Shown here piece after piece: positions 25,137 to 32,744 of a DNA stretch of 64,000 nt. The translations under genes and the position numbers were made by a program. Numbering within the stretch: position 1 is the stretch's first letter; every line of letters begins with the position of its first letter. The notes below the pieces were generated by a model. That model was not told where the DNA came from, did not search any database, and was given only the letters and a program-made list of their open reading frames with translations. The DNA is from Microbacterium helvum (GTDB lineage Bacteria > Actinomycetota > Actinomycetes > Actinomycetales > Microbacteriaceae), in contig NZ_JACXZS010000005.1 of NCBI RefSeq assembly GCF_014779795.1, positions 1-64,000 of the forward strand, read 5' to 3'.

Positions 25137-26221
25137 CAGTGCACCTCTCTGCGGGGCTCGGCAGTGCGTGTGTCGGGTGTGCGGGCGTCGAGCGTGCGGC
25201 GGCCGAGCCCCGCGAGCGGCTCGACCAGGGCTCCCATCCGCTCGAACCCCTCGCCGACGGTCGCGCCGGCCTGGTAGCGGAAGTGGATGCCCTCGAGGAT
25301 CACGGCGAGCTTGTACGCGGCGAAGGCGCGGTACCACCGCAGGTCGGGCACGGCGATGCCTGCCTGCTCGGCGTACGCGTCGACGAGCTCGTCGAAGGTC
25401 GCATAGCCCGCGTCCGGGTCGACGGCGCTCGGCACGGCGCCGTCGCCGCCGGGGAGCTCCGCGATGTTCCAGTACAGCGCGAGGATGCCGAGGTCCACGA
25501 GCGGGTCGCCGAGCGTCGCCATCTCCCAGTCGAGGATGGCCGAGATGCGCGGGCCGTCGGCGTCGTCCACGACGAGCGCGTTGTCGAGGCGGTAGTCGCC
25601 ATGCACGATCCCCGTGCGCGTGGAAGAAGGGATGCCGCCGGCCAGGCTCTCTTGCAGGGCATCGAGCTGAGGCGTCTCGCGCGAGCGCGACGCCTCCAGC
25701 TGTCGGCGCCAGGTGGCGAGCTGGCGGTCGAGGTAGCCGTCGGGGCGGCCGAAGTCGGCGAGGCCCACTGCGGCGGGGTCGACCGCGTGCAGGTCGGCGA
25801 GGTGACGCGCGAGGTCGAGGCTCAGCCGCCGCAGGGCTTCTGGCGGGTACGCGGCGTTCTGCGCGCGGTGGGCGAGCACGCGCCCGGGCGCCCGCTCCAT
25901 CACGAAGAACACCGTGCCCGTGACGCGGGCTTCGGCGGTGTCGTCGACGACGTCGATCACGCGGGGGACCGGGACGGCGGTCTGGGCGAGGGCGGAGATC
26001 ACGCGGTGCTCGCGCCGCATGTCGTGCGCGCTCGAGAGCACATGGCCGAGCGGCGGCCGGCGCACGATGAGCGGCATCGTCGCTCCGTCGACGGCGTACG
26101 TGAGGTTGCTGCGGCCGCCGGCGATCACGGTCGCGATGAGCTCGTCCCGCGCCAGGTCGGGGTGCGCCTCGGCCAGCCAGGCGCTCAGGCCGCCGGCATC
26201 CAATCCCGGAACTGCGGTCAT
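25136..26221 (-). CDS. Phosphotransferase-family kinase paired with acyl-CoA dehydrogenase
   Basis: A 361-residue aminoglycoside-phosphotransferase-fold protein. The catalytic loop is HGDYRLDN (about 204-211) and the metal-binding motif [11 protein letters not shown] lies near 228. It is almost certainly not an antibiotic kinase: it overlaps the acyl-CoA dehydrogenase gene, as in the ACAD10/11 system where the kinase phosphorylates a 4-hydroxyacyl-CoA before dehydratase-like loss. GGAGAG precedes the start at 26221. Operator site C lies 44 bp upstream. Confidence 0.9.
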   Translation of the reverse strand: MTAVPGLDAGGLSAWLAEAHPDLARDELIATVIAGGRSNLTYAVDGATMPLIVRRPPLGHVLSSAHDMRREHRVISALAQTAVPVPRVIDVVDDTAEARVTGTVFFVMERAPGRVLAHRAQNAAYPPEALRRLSLDLARHLADLHAVDPAAVGLADFGRPDGYLDRQLATWRRQLEASRSRETPQLDALQESLAGGIPSSTRTGIVHGDYRLDNALVVDDADGPRISAILDWEMATLGDPLVDLGILALYWNIAELPGGDGAVPSAVDPDAGYATFDELVDAYAEQAGIAVPDLRWYRAFAAYKLAVILEGIHFRYQAGATVGEGFERMGALVEPLAGLGRRTLDARTPDTRTAEPRREVH

Positions 26222-26264
26222 CGTCGACTCTCTCCACGTCCCGTCGGCGGGCCGTGGATAACAG

Positions 26265-26283
26265 CATACCGGATGGTCGGTTT
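26265..26283. promoter_or_regulatory. TetR-type operator, site C
   Basis: CATACCGGATGGTCGGTTT, reverse complement AAACCGACC..CGGTATG. It lies between the thioesterase stop and the kinase start, so the kinase-dehydrogenase-ligase genes have their own regulated promoter. Confidence 0.75.
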
Positions 26284-26311
26284 GTTTGTCGCGGCCGCGA
26301 GGCCGCCCGCG

Positions 26312-26725
26312 TCAGCCGGCGAGGCCGCGCGTCGCGAGCGCGCGGCGGATGGATGCCGGCACCGCCCTCGGACGCCGGGTCGCGGCATCCACGAACACGT
26401 GCACGAAGCGTCCGGCAGCGATCTGGTCGTCGGTCCCGGCGCGCAGGATCGCGAGCGCCCAGGTGATGCTCGTGGTGCCCAGGCGCTCGACGCCGATGCC
26501 GACCTCGAGCGGCTCGGGGAAGCCGGCCGAGGCGCGGAACTCGCACGACGAGGCCGCGCACAGCGCGATGGCGTCGCCGCCCACGGGTTCCAGGCCGCCC
26601 TCGCGGATCATGAACGCGTTGACGGCGGTGTCCATCGCGGCGTAGTAGACGGTGTTGTTGAGGTGGCCGTACTGGTCGTTGTCGTTCCAGCGCGTCGCGA
26701 ACGGGACCCGCACGGCGGCGCTCAT
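26312..26725 (-). CDS. Hotdog-fold acyl-CoA thioesterase
   Basis: A 137-residue 4-hydroxybenzoyl-CoA-thioesterase-like protein. The family motif [21 protein letters not shown] is near residues 11-31 (written here in two overlapping parts: [10 protein letters not shown] and NNTVYY), with Asp in the usual catalytic place. It would release CoA from an acyl intermediate. It overlaps the TetR gene by ATGA and may be coexpressed with it, apart from the genes under site C. Confidence 0.85.
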   Translation of the reverse strand: MSAAVRVPFATRWNDNDQYGHLNNTVYYAAMDTAVNAFMIREGGLEPVGGDAIALCAASSCEFRASAGFPEPLEVGIGVERLGTTSITWALAILRAGTDDQIAAGRFVHVFVDAATRRPRAVPASIRRALATRGLAG

Positions 26726-27375
26726 GCGTCCGCCCGCAGCAGCAGGCGGAAGGCGACCCTCGCCCGCTCGGCGCTCGGCACGTCACCCGAGATCAGATCG
26801 GCGTAGGTGAACGACTCCGACAGGCGCACCAGGATGTACGCGAGGTCGGCCGGGGCGATGGCGCCGTCGAGCGGTTCGTCGCCGAGATCCCGGCGCACCA
26901 GCCACTCGGCGGTCGCGACGTAGCGACGCTGGATCGGGCTCTCTTTCGTCGTGAGCAGACGCAGGGCGCGGGCGGGCTCCCGGCGCAGGAACGCGCGGAA
27001 GTACTCGGCCGTGTTGAGGTCGTCGACGAAGTGCGTGAGGATCGCGGCGATGCGGTCCGCGCCGCTCGTGCCGGCGGCCGCATGCTCGGCCTGCACCAGC
27101 GTCGGGATCGCGAGAGACCACAGCACCTCTCCCAGCAGCGCGTCACGGTTGCCGACCCAGCGGAACAGCGAGGTGCGATCCACACCGAGGGTCGCCGCGA
27201 GCGCGGTCATATCGATGCGTCGCCCTGCGATGAACGTCTCGCGAGCCGTGTCGAACGCGCGCTGCGCGTCGGAATGGATGCCGTCGGCCAGGCGCTCCGA
27301 GAGCCACGAGGGGGCGGCATCCGTCCCCACTGTCGCAATCGTCGCGCGGGCGGTGTCGGTCGCCGTCCGGGTCAT
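26722..27375 (-). CDS. TetR/AcrR-family regulator, divergent from acyl-CoA dehydrogenase
   Basis: A 217-residue TetR protein with helix-turn-helix around residues 38-85 ([20 protein letters not shown], then [16 protein letters not shown]). It is divergent from the acyl-CoA dehydrogenase/thiolase genes, and a 26-bp palindrome lies between them, so it probably represses those genes and itself. TAGAGT lies 6 nt before the ATG at 27375, suggesting a leaderless message. The thioesterase gene overlaps its 3' end. Confidence 0.85.
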   Translation of the reverse strand: MTRTATDTARATIATVGTDAAPSWLSERLADGIHSDAQRAFDTARETFIAGRRIDMTALAATLGVDRTSLFRWVGNRDALLGEVLWSLAIPTLVQAEHAAAGTSGADRIAAILTHFVDDLNTAEYFRAFLRREPARALRLLTTKESPIQRRYVATAEWLVRRDLGDEPLDGAIAPADLAYILVRLSESFTYADLISGDVPSAERARVAFRLLLRADA

Positions 27376-27381
27376 GCCGGA

Positions 27382-27387
27382 ACTCTA
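27382..27387 (-). promoter_or_regulatory. -10 element, leaderless start of the divergent TetR gene
   Basis: TAGAGT on the minus strand with TCCGGC (6 nt) before the ATG at 27375; the palindrome at 27407-27432 lies immediately upstream at about -35. Confidence 0.55.
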
Positions 27388-27406
27388 CCCGCGATCGCCC
27401 ACCGAG

Positions 27407-27432
27407 ATGCAACAGATTCGAAAGTGTTGCAT
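27407..27432. promoter_or_regulatory. 26-bp palindromic operator for the divergent TetR regulator
   Basis: ATGCAACA (27407-27414) and TGTTGCAT (27425-27432) are perfect 8-bp arms flanking a TTCGAA centre. It sits between the TetR gene and the acyl-CoA dehydrogenase gene, is unlike the four-site consensus, and thus marks a second regulon. Confidence 0.85.
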
Positions 27433-27468
27433 ACTCGTTCGCACAACCCCTGACATCGAGGAGAGACG

Positions 27469-28737
27469 ATGACGTTCACCTTGACCCCGACCACCCTCCC
27501 CGAGTCGCATGCTGCGCCGGCCGACGTCCTCGACGCGGACTTCTACGGCTTCCAGACACTGCTGTCGGACGCCGAGCAGCGGGCGCTGCGCGGGATCCGC
27601 GACTTCCTCGAGACCGAGGTGCGCCCGTTCGCCGACGACCACTGGGATCGCGCCGAGAGCCCGCGGCACCTCGTGCCGCGGATCGCGGAGCTCGGCCTGT
27701 ACGGCAACGCGTTCGACGAGACCCGCGAGTTCGAGAACAGCAACGTCTTCCGCGGGTGGGTCGCGATGGAGATCTCGCGCGCCGATCCGTCCACCGCGAC
27801 CTTCATCGGAGTCCACTCCGGGCTCGCGATGACCTCGATCGCCGTCGGCGGGTCGGATGAGCAGCGCGCGGAATGGCTGCCGGTGCTCGCCCGCGGCGAG
27901 CAGATCGCGTGCTTCGGGCTCACCGAGCCCGGCCACGGCTCCGACACGGCGAAGGGACTGGAGACCACCGCCGAGCGCCGCACGCGTGCCGACGGTGCGG
28001 ACGAATGGGTGCTCAACGGCGCCAAGCGCTGGATCGGCAACGGCGCGTTCGCCGACCTCGTCGTCATCTGGGCACGCGACGTCGCCGACCAGCAGGTCAA
28101 GGGGTTCCTGGTGCGCACGCCCACGCCCGGCTTCACCGCGACCAAGATCGAGCGCAAGCAGTCGCTGCGCACCGTCGAGAACGCCGACATCGTGCTGCAG
28201 GACGTGGTGGTGCCCGAGAGCGACCGCCTGCAGCGCATCGACGGCTTCCGCGACCTCGCCGTCGTGCTGCGCCTGACCCGCGCGCAGGTGGCGTGGCAGG
28301 CGCTCGGCGTCGCCGTCGGCGCCTACGAGTGCGCCCTCGCGTACGCTGCGGCGCGGGTGCAGTTCGGCAAGCCCATCGCCTCGTTCCAGCTCGTGCAGCA
28401 GAAGCTCGCCGATGCGCTCGCGAACATCACGGCCTGCATCGGCATGTGCGTGCGGGTGTCGCAGCTGCAGGACGCGGGGGAGCAGCAGGACCACCACTCG
28501 GCGATGGCCAAGGCGTTCGTGAGCGCGCGCGTGCGCGAGACCGTGGCCCTGTGCCGCGAGATCTGCGGCGGCAACGGCGTGCAGCTGGGCGGTCAGGAGC
28601 AGCTCGGCATCCCTGCCGGGTACGGCATCGCCCGCTACTTCGCCGACGCCGAGGCCGTCTACACGTTCGAGGGCACGTACGACATGAACTCGCTCATCGT
28701 CGGCCGCGCCATCACCGGCATCCCCGCGTTCGTCTGA
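27469..28737 (+). CDS. Acyl-CoA dehydrogenase (glutaryl/short-chain type)
   Basis: A 422-residue classical acyl-CoA dehydrogenase. CFGLTEPGHGSDTAK (about 145-159) and KRWIGNGAFAD bind FAD and substrate; VQFGKPIASFQLVQQKLAD and the C-terminal YTFEGTYDMNSLIVGRAITG carry the catalytic glutamate (near 404) and match glutaryl-CoA-dehydrogenase-like members. It introduces the first double bond of a beta-oxidation round. GAGGAGAGACG precedes the ATG. It heads a unit with the thiolase under the 26-bp palindrome. Confidence 0.9.
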   Translation: MTFTLTPTTLPESHAAPADVLDADFYGFQTLLSDAEQRALRGIRDFLETEVRPFADDHWDRAESPRHLVPRIAELGLYGNAFDETREFENSNVFRGWVAMEISRADPSTATFIGVHSGLAMTSIAVGGSDEQRAEWLPVLARGEQIACFGLTEPGHGSDTAKGLETTAERRTRADGADEWVLNGAKRWIGNGAFADLVVIWARDVADQQVKGFLVRTPTPGFTATKIERKQSLRTVENADIVLQDVVVPESDRLQRIDGFRDLAVVLRLTRAQVAWQALGVAVGAYECALAYAAARVQFGKPIASFQLVQQKLADALANITACIGMCVRVSQLQDAGEQQDHHSAMAKAFVSARVRETVALCREICGGNGVQLGGQEQLGIPAGYGIARYFADAEAVYTFEGTYDMNSLIVGRAITGIPAFV

Positions 28738-28763
28738 CCCCCGGCATCCACCCCGCCCACCTC

Positions 28764-28845
28764 GTCGACACCGCGGTTACTCGCCGAACGACCACGTCCT
28801 CCCCGTCGAGAACGGGGTCGTTCGACGAGTACGCGGTTGCTCGAC
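28764..28845. repeat. Imperfect intergenic inverted repeat, copy 2
   Basis: Arms at 28764-28793 (GTCGACACCGCGGTTACTCG...) and 28816-28845 (...ACGCGGTTGCTCGAC), with a CCCCGT/ACGGGG hairpin inside (28801-28817). It is related to the element at 15649-15730 and lies between the dehydrogenase and thiolase genes, where it could attenuate read-through. Confidence 0.7.
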
Positions 28846-28869
28846 ACCAGAAGAGAGGGAACGAAACCC

Positions 28870-30084
28870 ATGACCGAGGCCTACATCGTGGCCACCGCGC
28901 GCTCGCCGATCGGGCGCGCGCGCAAGGGATCGCTCGCAGACGTGCGACCCGACGACCTCGCCGCGCGCATGGTGCGCGCCGCGCTCGACCGCGTGCCCTG
29001 GCTGGACCCCGCGCGCATCGATGACCTGCTGGTCGGGTGCGGCCAGCCCGCCGGCGAGCAGGGCTTCAACCTGGCGCGCATCGTCGCGGTGCTGCTCGGC
29101 TTCGACACCGTGCCGGGCACCACCGTCAACCGGTACTGCTCGTCGTCGCTGCAGACGACGCGCATGGCCTTCCACGCCATCAAGGCGGGCGAGGGCGACG
29201 TGTTCGTGTCGGCGGGTGTCGAGTCCGTGTCGAGATACGGCGCGGGCCTCTCGGATGTGGTGGATGCCGTCAACCCGGCGTTCGCCGGCGCGCTGCAGCG
29301 GACGGCGGCGCGGGCCGGCGGCGGCACGCCGCCGTGGACAGACCCGCGCGCCGACGGGGCGCTGCCCGACCCATACATCGCGATGGGACAGACGGCCGAG
29401 AACGTCGCGCAGCTGCGCGGCATCACGCGCGACGAGCAGGACGCGTTCGCCGTGCGCTCGCAGCAGCGGGCCGAGACGGCGATCGCGTCGGGGTTCTGGG
29501 CGAGCGACATCACCCCCGTGACACTCGCCGACGGGACGGTGGTCGACGCCGACGACGGCCCGCGCCCGGGCGTCACGGTCGAAGCACTGGCCGCCCTGGA
29601 CCCGGTCTTCCGGCCGGACGGCACCGTGACCGCCGGCAACTGCTGCCCGCTCAACGACGGCGCTGCGGCGGTCGTCGTGGTGTCGGATCGCGTCGTCGAC
29701 GAACTCGGGCTGCAGCCGCTCGCCCGCATCGTGTCGACGGGAGTGTCAGGACTCTCGCCCGAGATCATGGGCCTCGGGCCCGTCGAGGCGTCGCGCCGTG
29801 CGCTCGCGCTCGCCGGCTTGTCGATCGACGACATGGACCTCGTCGAGATCAACGAGGCGTTCGCCGCGCAGGTGATCCCGTCCGCACGCGAGCTCGGCGT
29901 CGACCCCGACCGGCTCAACGTGCACGGCGGCGCGATCGCGGTGGGGCATCCCTTCGGCATGACCGGGGCCCGCATCACCTCGACGCTCATCAACGGCCTC
30001 GCGTCCATCGGTGGCCGCTACGGCCTGGAGACGATGTGCGTCGGCGGCGGTCAGGGCATGGCAATGGTGCTCGAGCGCGTGTGA
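28870..30084 (+). CDS. Acetyl-CoA acetyltransferase / 3-ketoacyl-CoA thiolase
   Basis: A 404-residue thiolase. The nucleophile is Cys90 in VNRYCSSSLQTTRMA, the conserved HGGAIAVGHPFGMTGAR supplies His near 360, and CVGGGQGMA supplies the second Cys near 392. It cleaves 3-ketoacyl-CoA to acetyl-CoA and a shorter acyl-CoA. AGAGAGGG precedes the ATG, somewhat far; codons upstream lack a better site. It lies 132 bp after the acyl-CoA dehydrogenase with a palindromic repeat between, and ends at a bidirectional hairpin. Confidence 0.9.
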   Translation: MTEAYIVATARSPIGRARKGSLADVRPDDLAARMVRAALDRVPWLDPARIDDLLVGCGQPAGEQGFNLARIVAVLLGFDTVPGTTVNRYCSSSLQTTRMAFHAIKAGEGDVFVSAGVESVSRYGAGLSDVVDAVNPAFAGALQRTAARAGGGTPPWTDPRADGALPDPYIAMGQTAENVAQLRGITRDEQDAFAVRSQQRAETAIASGFWASDITPVTLADGTVVDADDGPRPGVTVEALAALDPVFRPDGTVTAGNCCPLNDGAAAVVVVSDRVVDELGLQPLARIVSTGVSGLSPEIMGLGPVEASRRALALAGLSIDDMDLVEINEAFAAQVIPSARELGVDPDRLNVHGGAIAVGHPFGMTGARITSTLINGLASIGGRYGLETMCVGGGQGMAMVLERV

Positions 30085-30157
30085 CCTCGGGTCCGGATGC
30101 TCGCCGGCGCCATGATGCCTTCGCCCGCCTGGCGGCTGGGGCGAATCCTCAGCCCTG

Positions 30158-30189
30158 TGGATGCCGGCGGCCGCGGCCGCCGGCATCCA
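30158..30189. terminator. Bidirectional GGATGCCGGCGG hairpin 1
   Basis: TGGATGCCGGCGGCC and GGCCGCCGGCATCCA pair perfectly over a 2-nt centre, between the convergent thiolase and MaoC genes. One of four such hairpins in the window (also 40226, 47489 and 49005). Confidence 0.85.
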
Positions 30190-30195
30190 TCGGTC

Positions 30196-30654
30196 CTATC
30201 CCTCGGGGACGAAGAGCGCGAGCGTCTCGGCGACGAGCGCCGGGCGTGATGCGCCCTCGAGCTCGACCGTCGTGCGCAGGCCCGCCCGCCAGCCCTGCGG
30301 CGTCGGCTCGACCGAGGCGATCTCGGTCACCGCGCGCACGCGCGAACCGGCCGTCACCGGCTGCAGGAAGCGCACCTTGTCGAGGCCGTAGTTGACGACC
30401 ATCCCGGTGCCGCCGACCTCGAGCAGCCCCTGGGTCAGACGGGGCAGCAGCGACAGCGTCAGGTAGCCGTGCGCGATCGTGGCGCCGAACGGGCCGGCGG
30501 CGGCGCGTTCGGCATCGAGGTGGATCCACTGCCAATCCTCGGTGGCGTCGGCGAACGCGGCGATGCGGTCCTGGTCGATGGCGAACCACTCGCCGGTCGC
30601 GGACGCGCCGACGGCCTCGCGCAGCGCTTCGGGGGAGGCGACGGCGATGCTCAT
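30196..30654 (-). CDS. MaoC-type enoyl-CoA hydratase/dehydratase
   Basis: A 152-residue single hotdog hydratase. The catalytic pair is in DWQWIHLD (Asp40, His45), followed by FGATIAHGYLTLSLLP (residues 56-71), the family's conserved segment. It hydrates an enoyl-CoA (R-specific type) or dehydrates the hydroxyacyl form. It overlaps the upstream SDR gene by ATGA, so hydratase, reductase and alcohol dehydrogenase are made together. Confidence 0.9.
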   Translation of the reverse strand: MSIAVASPEALREAVGASATGEWFAIDQDRIAAFADATEDWQWIHLDAERAAAGPFGATIAHGYLTLSLLPRLTQGLLEVGGTGMVVNYGLDKVRFLQPVTAGSRVRAVTEIASVEPTPQGWRAGLRTTVELEGASRPALVAETLALFVPEG

Positions 30655-31400
30655 GCGCGCGGTCCGCCCGCCACATACAGCACCTGTCCGGACACGAACC
30701 CCGCCTCTTCGGAGCAGAAGTACGAGGCGGCCGCCGCGATGTCGTCCGGGGTTCCGGCGCGCTGGACCGGGATCTCGGCGGCCGCGTGCTGGACGAAGTC
30801 CTCGAACGGCACGCCCATGCGCTCGGCGGTCGACCGCGTCATGTCGGTCACGATGAAACCCGGTGCGATCGCGTTCGCGGTGATCCCGTAGCGACCGAGC
30901 TCGATCGCGAGCGTCTTGGTGAAGCCCTGCATCCCCGCCTTGGCCGCGGCGTAGTTCGCCTGCCCCCGGTTGCCGAGTGCCGACGTGCTCGACAGGTTGA
31001 CGATCCGGCCCCAGCGGGCGGCGACCTGGTGCTCCTGCACGGCGCGTGACATGAGGAAGGCTCCGCGCAGGTGCACGGCCAGCACCGCGTCCCAGTCGTC
31101 CTCGGTCATCTTGAACAGCAGGTTGTCGCGGATGATCCCGGCGTTGTTCACCAGCACGGTGGGTGCGCCGAGCTCGTCGACGACGCGCGCGACGGCGCGT
31201 TCGACCGACGCCGCGTCGGCGACGTTCGCGCCGACGGCGATCGCCCGGCCGCCGGCATCCAGGATCGACCCGACAGTGGCCGCGCACGCGGCGTCGTCGA
31301 GGTCGAGCACGGCGACGGCGAACCCGTCGGAGGCGAGACGCTGGGCGGTGGCGGCGCCGATGCCGCGGGCGGCGCCGGTGACGATGGCGGTTCTGGTCAT
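30651..31400 (-). CDS. 3-oxoacyl reductase-type short-chain dehydrogenase (FabG-like)
   Basis: A 249-residue SDR with TGAARGIG at residues 8-15, NNAG at 85-88, and catalytic Ser137, Tyr150 and Lys154 (QANYAAAKAG, as in FabG). LDLDD after the second strand predicts NAD use. Paired by ATGA overlaps with the MaoC hydratase (downstream) and zinc alcohol dehydrogenase (upstream), it is the natural 3-hydroxyacyl-CoA dehydrogenase of the island. Confidence 0.9.
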   Translation of the reverse strand: MTRTAIVTGAARGIGAATAQRLASDGFAVAVLDLDDAACAATVGSILDAGGRAIAVGANVADAASVERAVARVVDELGAPTVLVNNAGIIRDNLLFKMTEDDWDAVLAVHLRGAFLMSRAVQEHQVAARWGRIVNLSSTSALGNRGQANYAAAKAGMQGFTKTLAIELGRYGITANAIAPGFIVTDMTRSTAERMGVPFEDFVQHAAAEIPVQRAGTPDDIAAAASYFCSEEAGFVSGQVLYVAGGPRA

Positions 31401-32560
31401 GCGAGGTTCCTCTCGGGGGTGGGGTGGTCGAAGACGATGAGCTGCCGCAGCTCGCCGCCGGCGGCGAGACGGTCCATGGCGGCGTCGAGTTCGTCGAGTC
31501 CGATGCGCGACGACACCAGGCGCTCCAGGGGCAGCCGGCCGGCACGCCACAGCTCGACGTAGCGGGGGATGTCGCGGCCCGGCACCGCCGAGCCGAGGTA
31601 GCTGCCGACGATCGTGCGAGCCTCGGCGGTCAGCTGCAGGGGCGACACGCTCGCGCGCGCGTCGGGTGCGGGCAGCCCCACGGTCACGGTGGTGCCGCCG
31701 GGAGAGGTGAGAGCGAGGGCGGTCTCGAACGCGCGGGCGGAGCCGGCCGCCTCGACGACGAGCGGAGCGTGGATGCCGTCGCGCAGCGCGTGCTCGGGCG
31801 TCAGGGCCGCCGCAGCACCGGATTCCCGCGCGGACGCCAGCTTCGCCGGTACCGGGTCGACGCCCACGACCTCGTGCCCGAGCGCCACGGCGACCAGCAA
31901 TGCCGCCATTCCGACACCGCCGAGGCCCACCACGACGATGCGGTCGGCGGGGGCCGGGCGACCGGCGTTGATGACGGCGCCGCCGCCGGTGAGCACCGCG
32001 CAGCCGAGCAGCGCGGCGATGTCGGGCGGCACATCCGGGTCGACGCGCACCACCGAGGCGCGGTTCACGACAGCGTGCGTTGCGAACGCCGAGACGCCGA
32101 GGTGGTGGTGCACGTCCTGCGGCGCGCCTGCGGCGGCGGCCGAGGCATCCGGATCCTGCCGATGAATGCGGATGCCGCCGCCCAGCAGCGTCCCGGCGCT
32201 GTTCGCGGCCGAACCGGGAGCGCACGGCAGCCGGCCGTCGGTGCGGCATCCTTCGCAATCGCCGCAGCGGGGGAGGAAGGTCATGACGACGCGATCGCCG
32301 GGCTGGAGGTCGTCGACGCCGTCGCCGGTCTGCTCGACGATGCCCGCGGCCTCGTGGCCGAGGAGCATCGGGACGGGGCGCACCCGGTTGCCGTCGACCA
32401 CGCTGAGGTCGGAATGGCAGACACCGGCCGCTTCGATGCGCACCAGCAGCTCGCCGCGCCGCGGCGGGTCGAGGTCGACCTCGCCGACGGTGAACGGCCG
32501 CGATGTCTCGAACGGCGGCTGGGCGCCCGAGACCTCGAGCACGGCTCCGGTGATCCTCAT
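31397..32560 (-). CDS. Zinc-dependent alcohol dehydrogenase (class III-like MDR)
   Basis: A 387-residue zinc MDR. Catalytic zinc ligands Cys48 (GVCHSD) and His69-Glu70 (GHEAAG), structural-zinc cysteines 99, 102, 105 and 113, and Rossmann VVVGLGGVGMAALLVA near 210. It oxidises an alcohol, such as one released from an ester by the divergent hydrolase, to aldehyde with NAD. GAGGAGG precedes the ATG at 32560. It heads the adh-SDR-MaoC operon; operator site D lies in the divergent promoter region. Confidence 0.9.
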   Translation of the reverse strand: MRITGAVLEVSGAQPPFETSRPFTVGEVDLDPPRRGELLVRIEAAGVCHSDLSVVDGNRVRPVPMLLGHEAAGIVEQTGDGVDDLQPGDRVVMTFLPRCGDCEGCRTDGRLPCAPGSAANSAGTLLGGGIRIHRQDPDASAAAAGAPQDVHHHLGVSAFATHAVVNRASVVRVDPDVPPDIAALLGCAVLTGGGAVINAGRPAPADRIVVVGLGGVGMAALLVAVALGHEVVGVDPVPAKLASARESGAAAALTPEHALRDGIHAPLVVEAAGSARAFETALALTSPGGTTVTVGLPAPDARASVSPLQLTAEARTIVGSYLGSAVPGRDIPRYVELWRAGRLPLERLVSSRIGLDELDAAMDRLAAGGELRQLIVFDHPTPERNLA

Positions 32561-32659
32561 CCGACCTCCTCGTCGTGATGTGCCCGCCCGGTCGGCGGAT
32601 TCCCATCCTGTCGCGCATCGTGCGACATCACATCGCTGATGTGTGCGGGTGGTGACAAG

Positions 32660-32678
32660 CATACCGACCGCGCGGTAT
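32660..32678. promoter_or_regulatory. TetR-type operator, site D (most symmetrical)
   Basis: ATACCGACCGCGCGGTATG; with one more base on the left it is CATACCG-n6-CGGTATG, an exact inverted repeat. It lies 100 bp from the alcohol dehydrogenase start and 67 bp from the hydrolase start and could control both divergent genes. Confidence 0.8.
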
Positions 32679-32744
32679 GTTCAAGCAATCCGACGAACGG
32701 ATGCCCAGCGGACCGTTCGTGCCACACCAGTCGAAGGAGACGGG

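Noticed and set aside
25136..26221. Aminoglycoside resistance kinase
   Set aside because: The fold is shared, but overlap with an ACAD10-like dehydrogenase shows a metabolic role.
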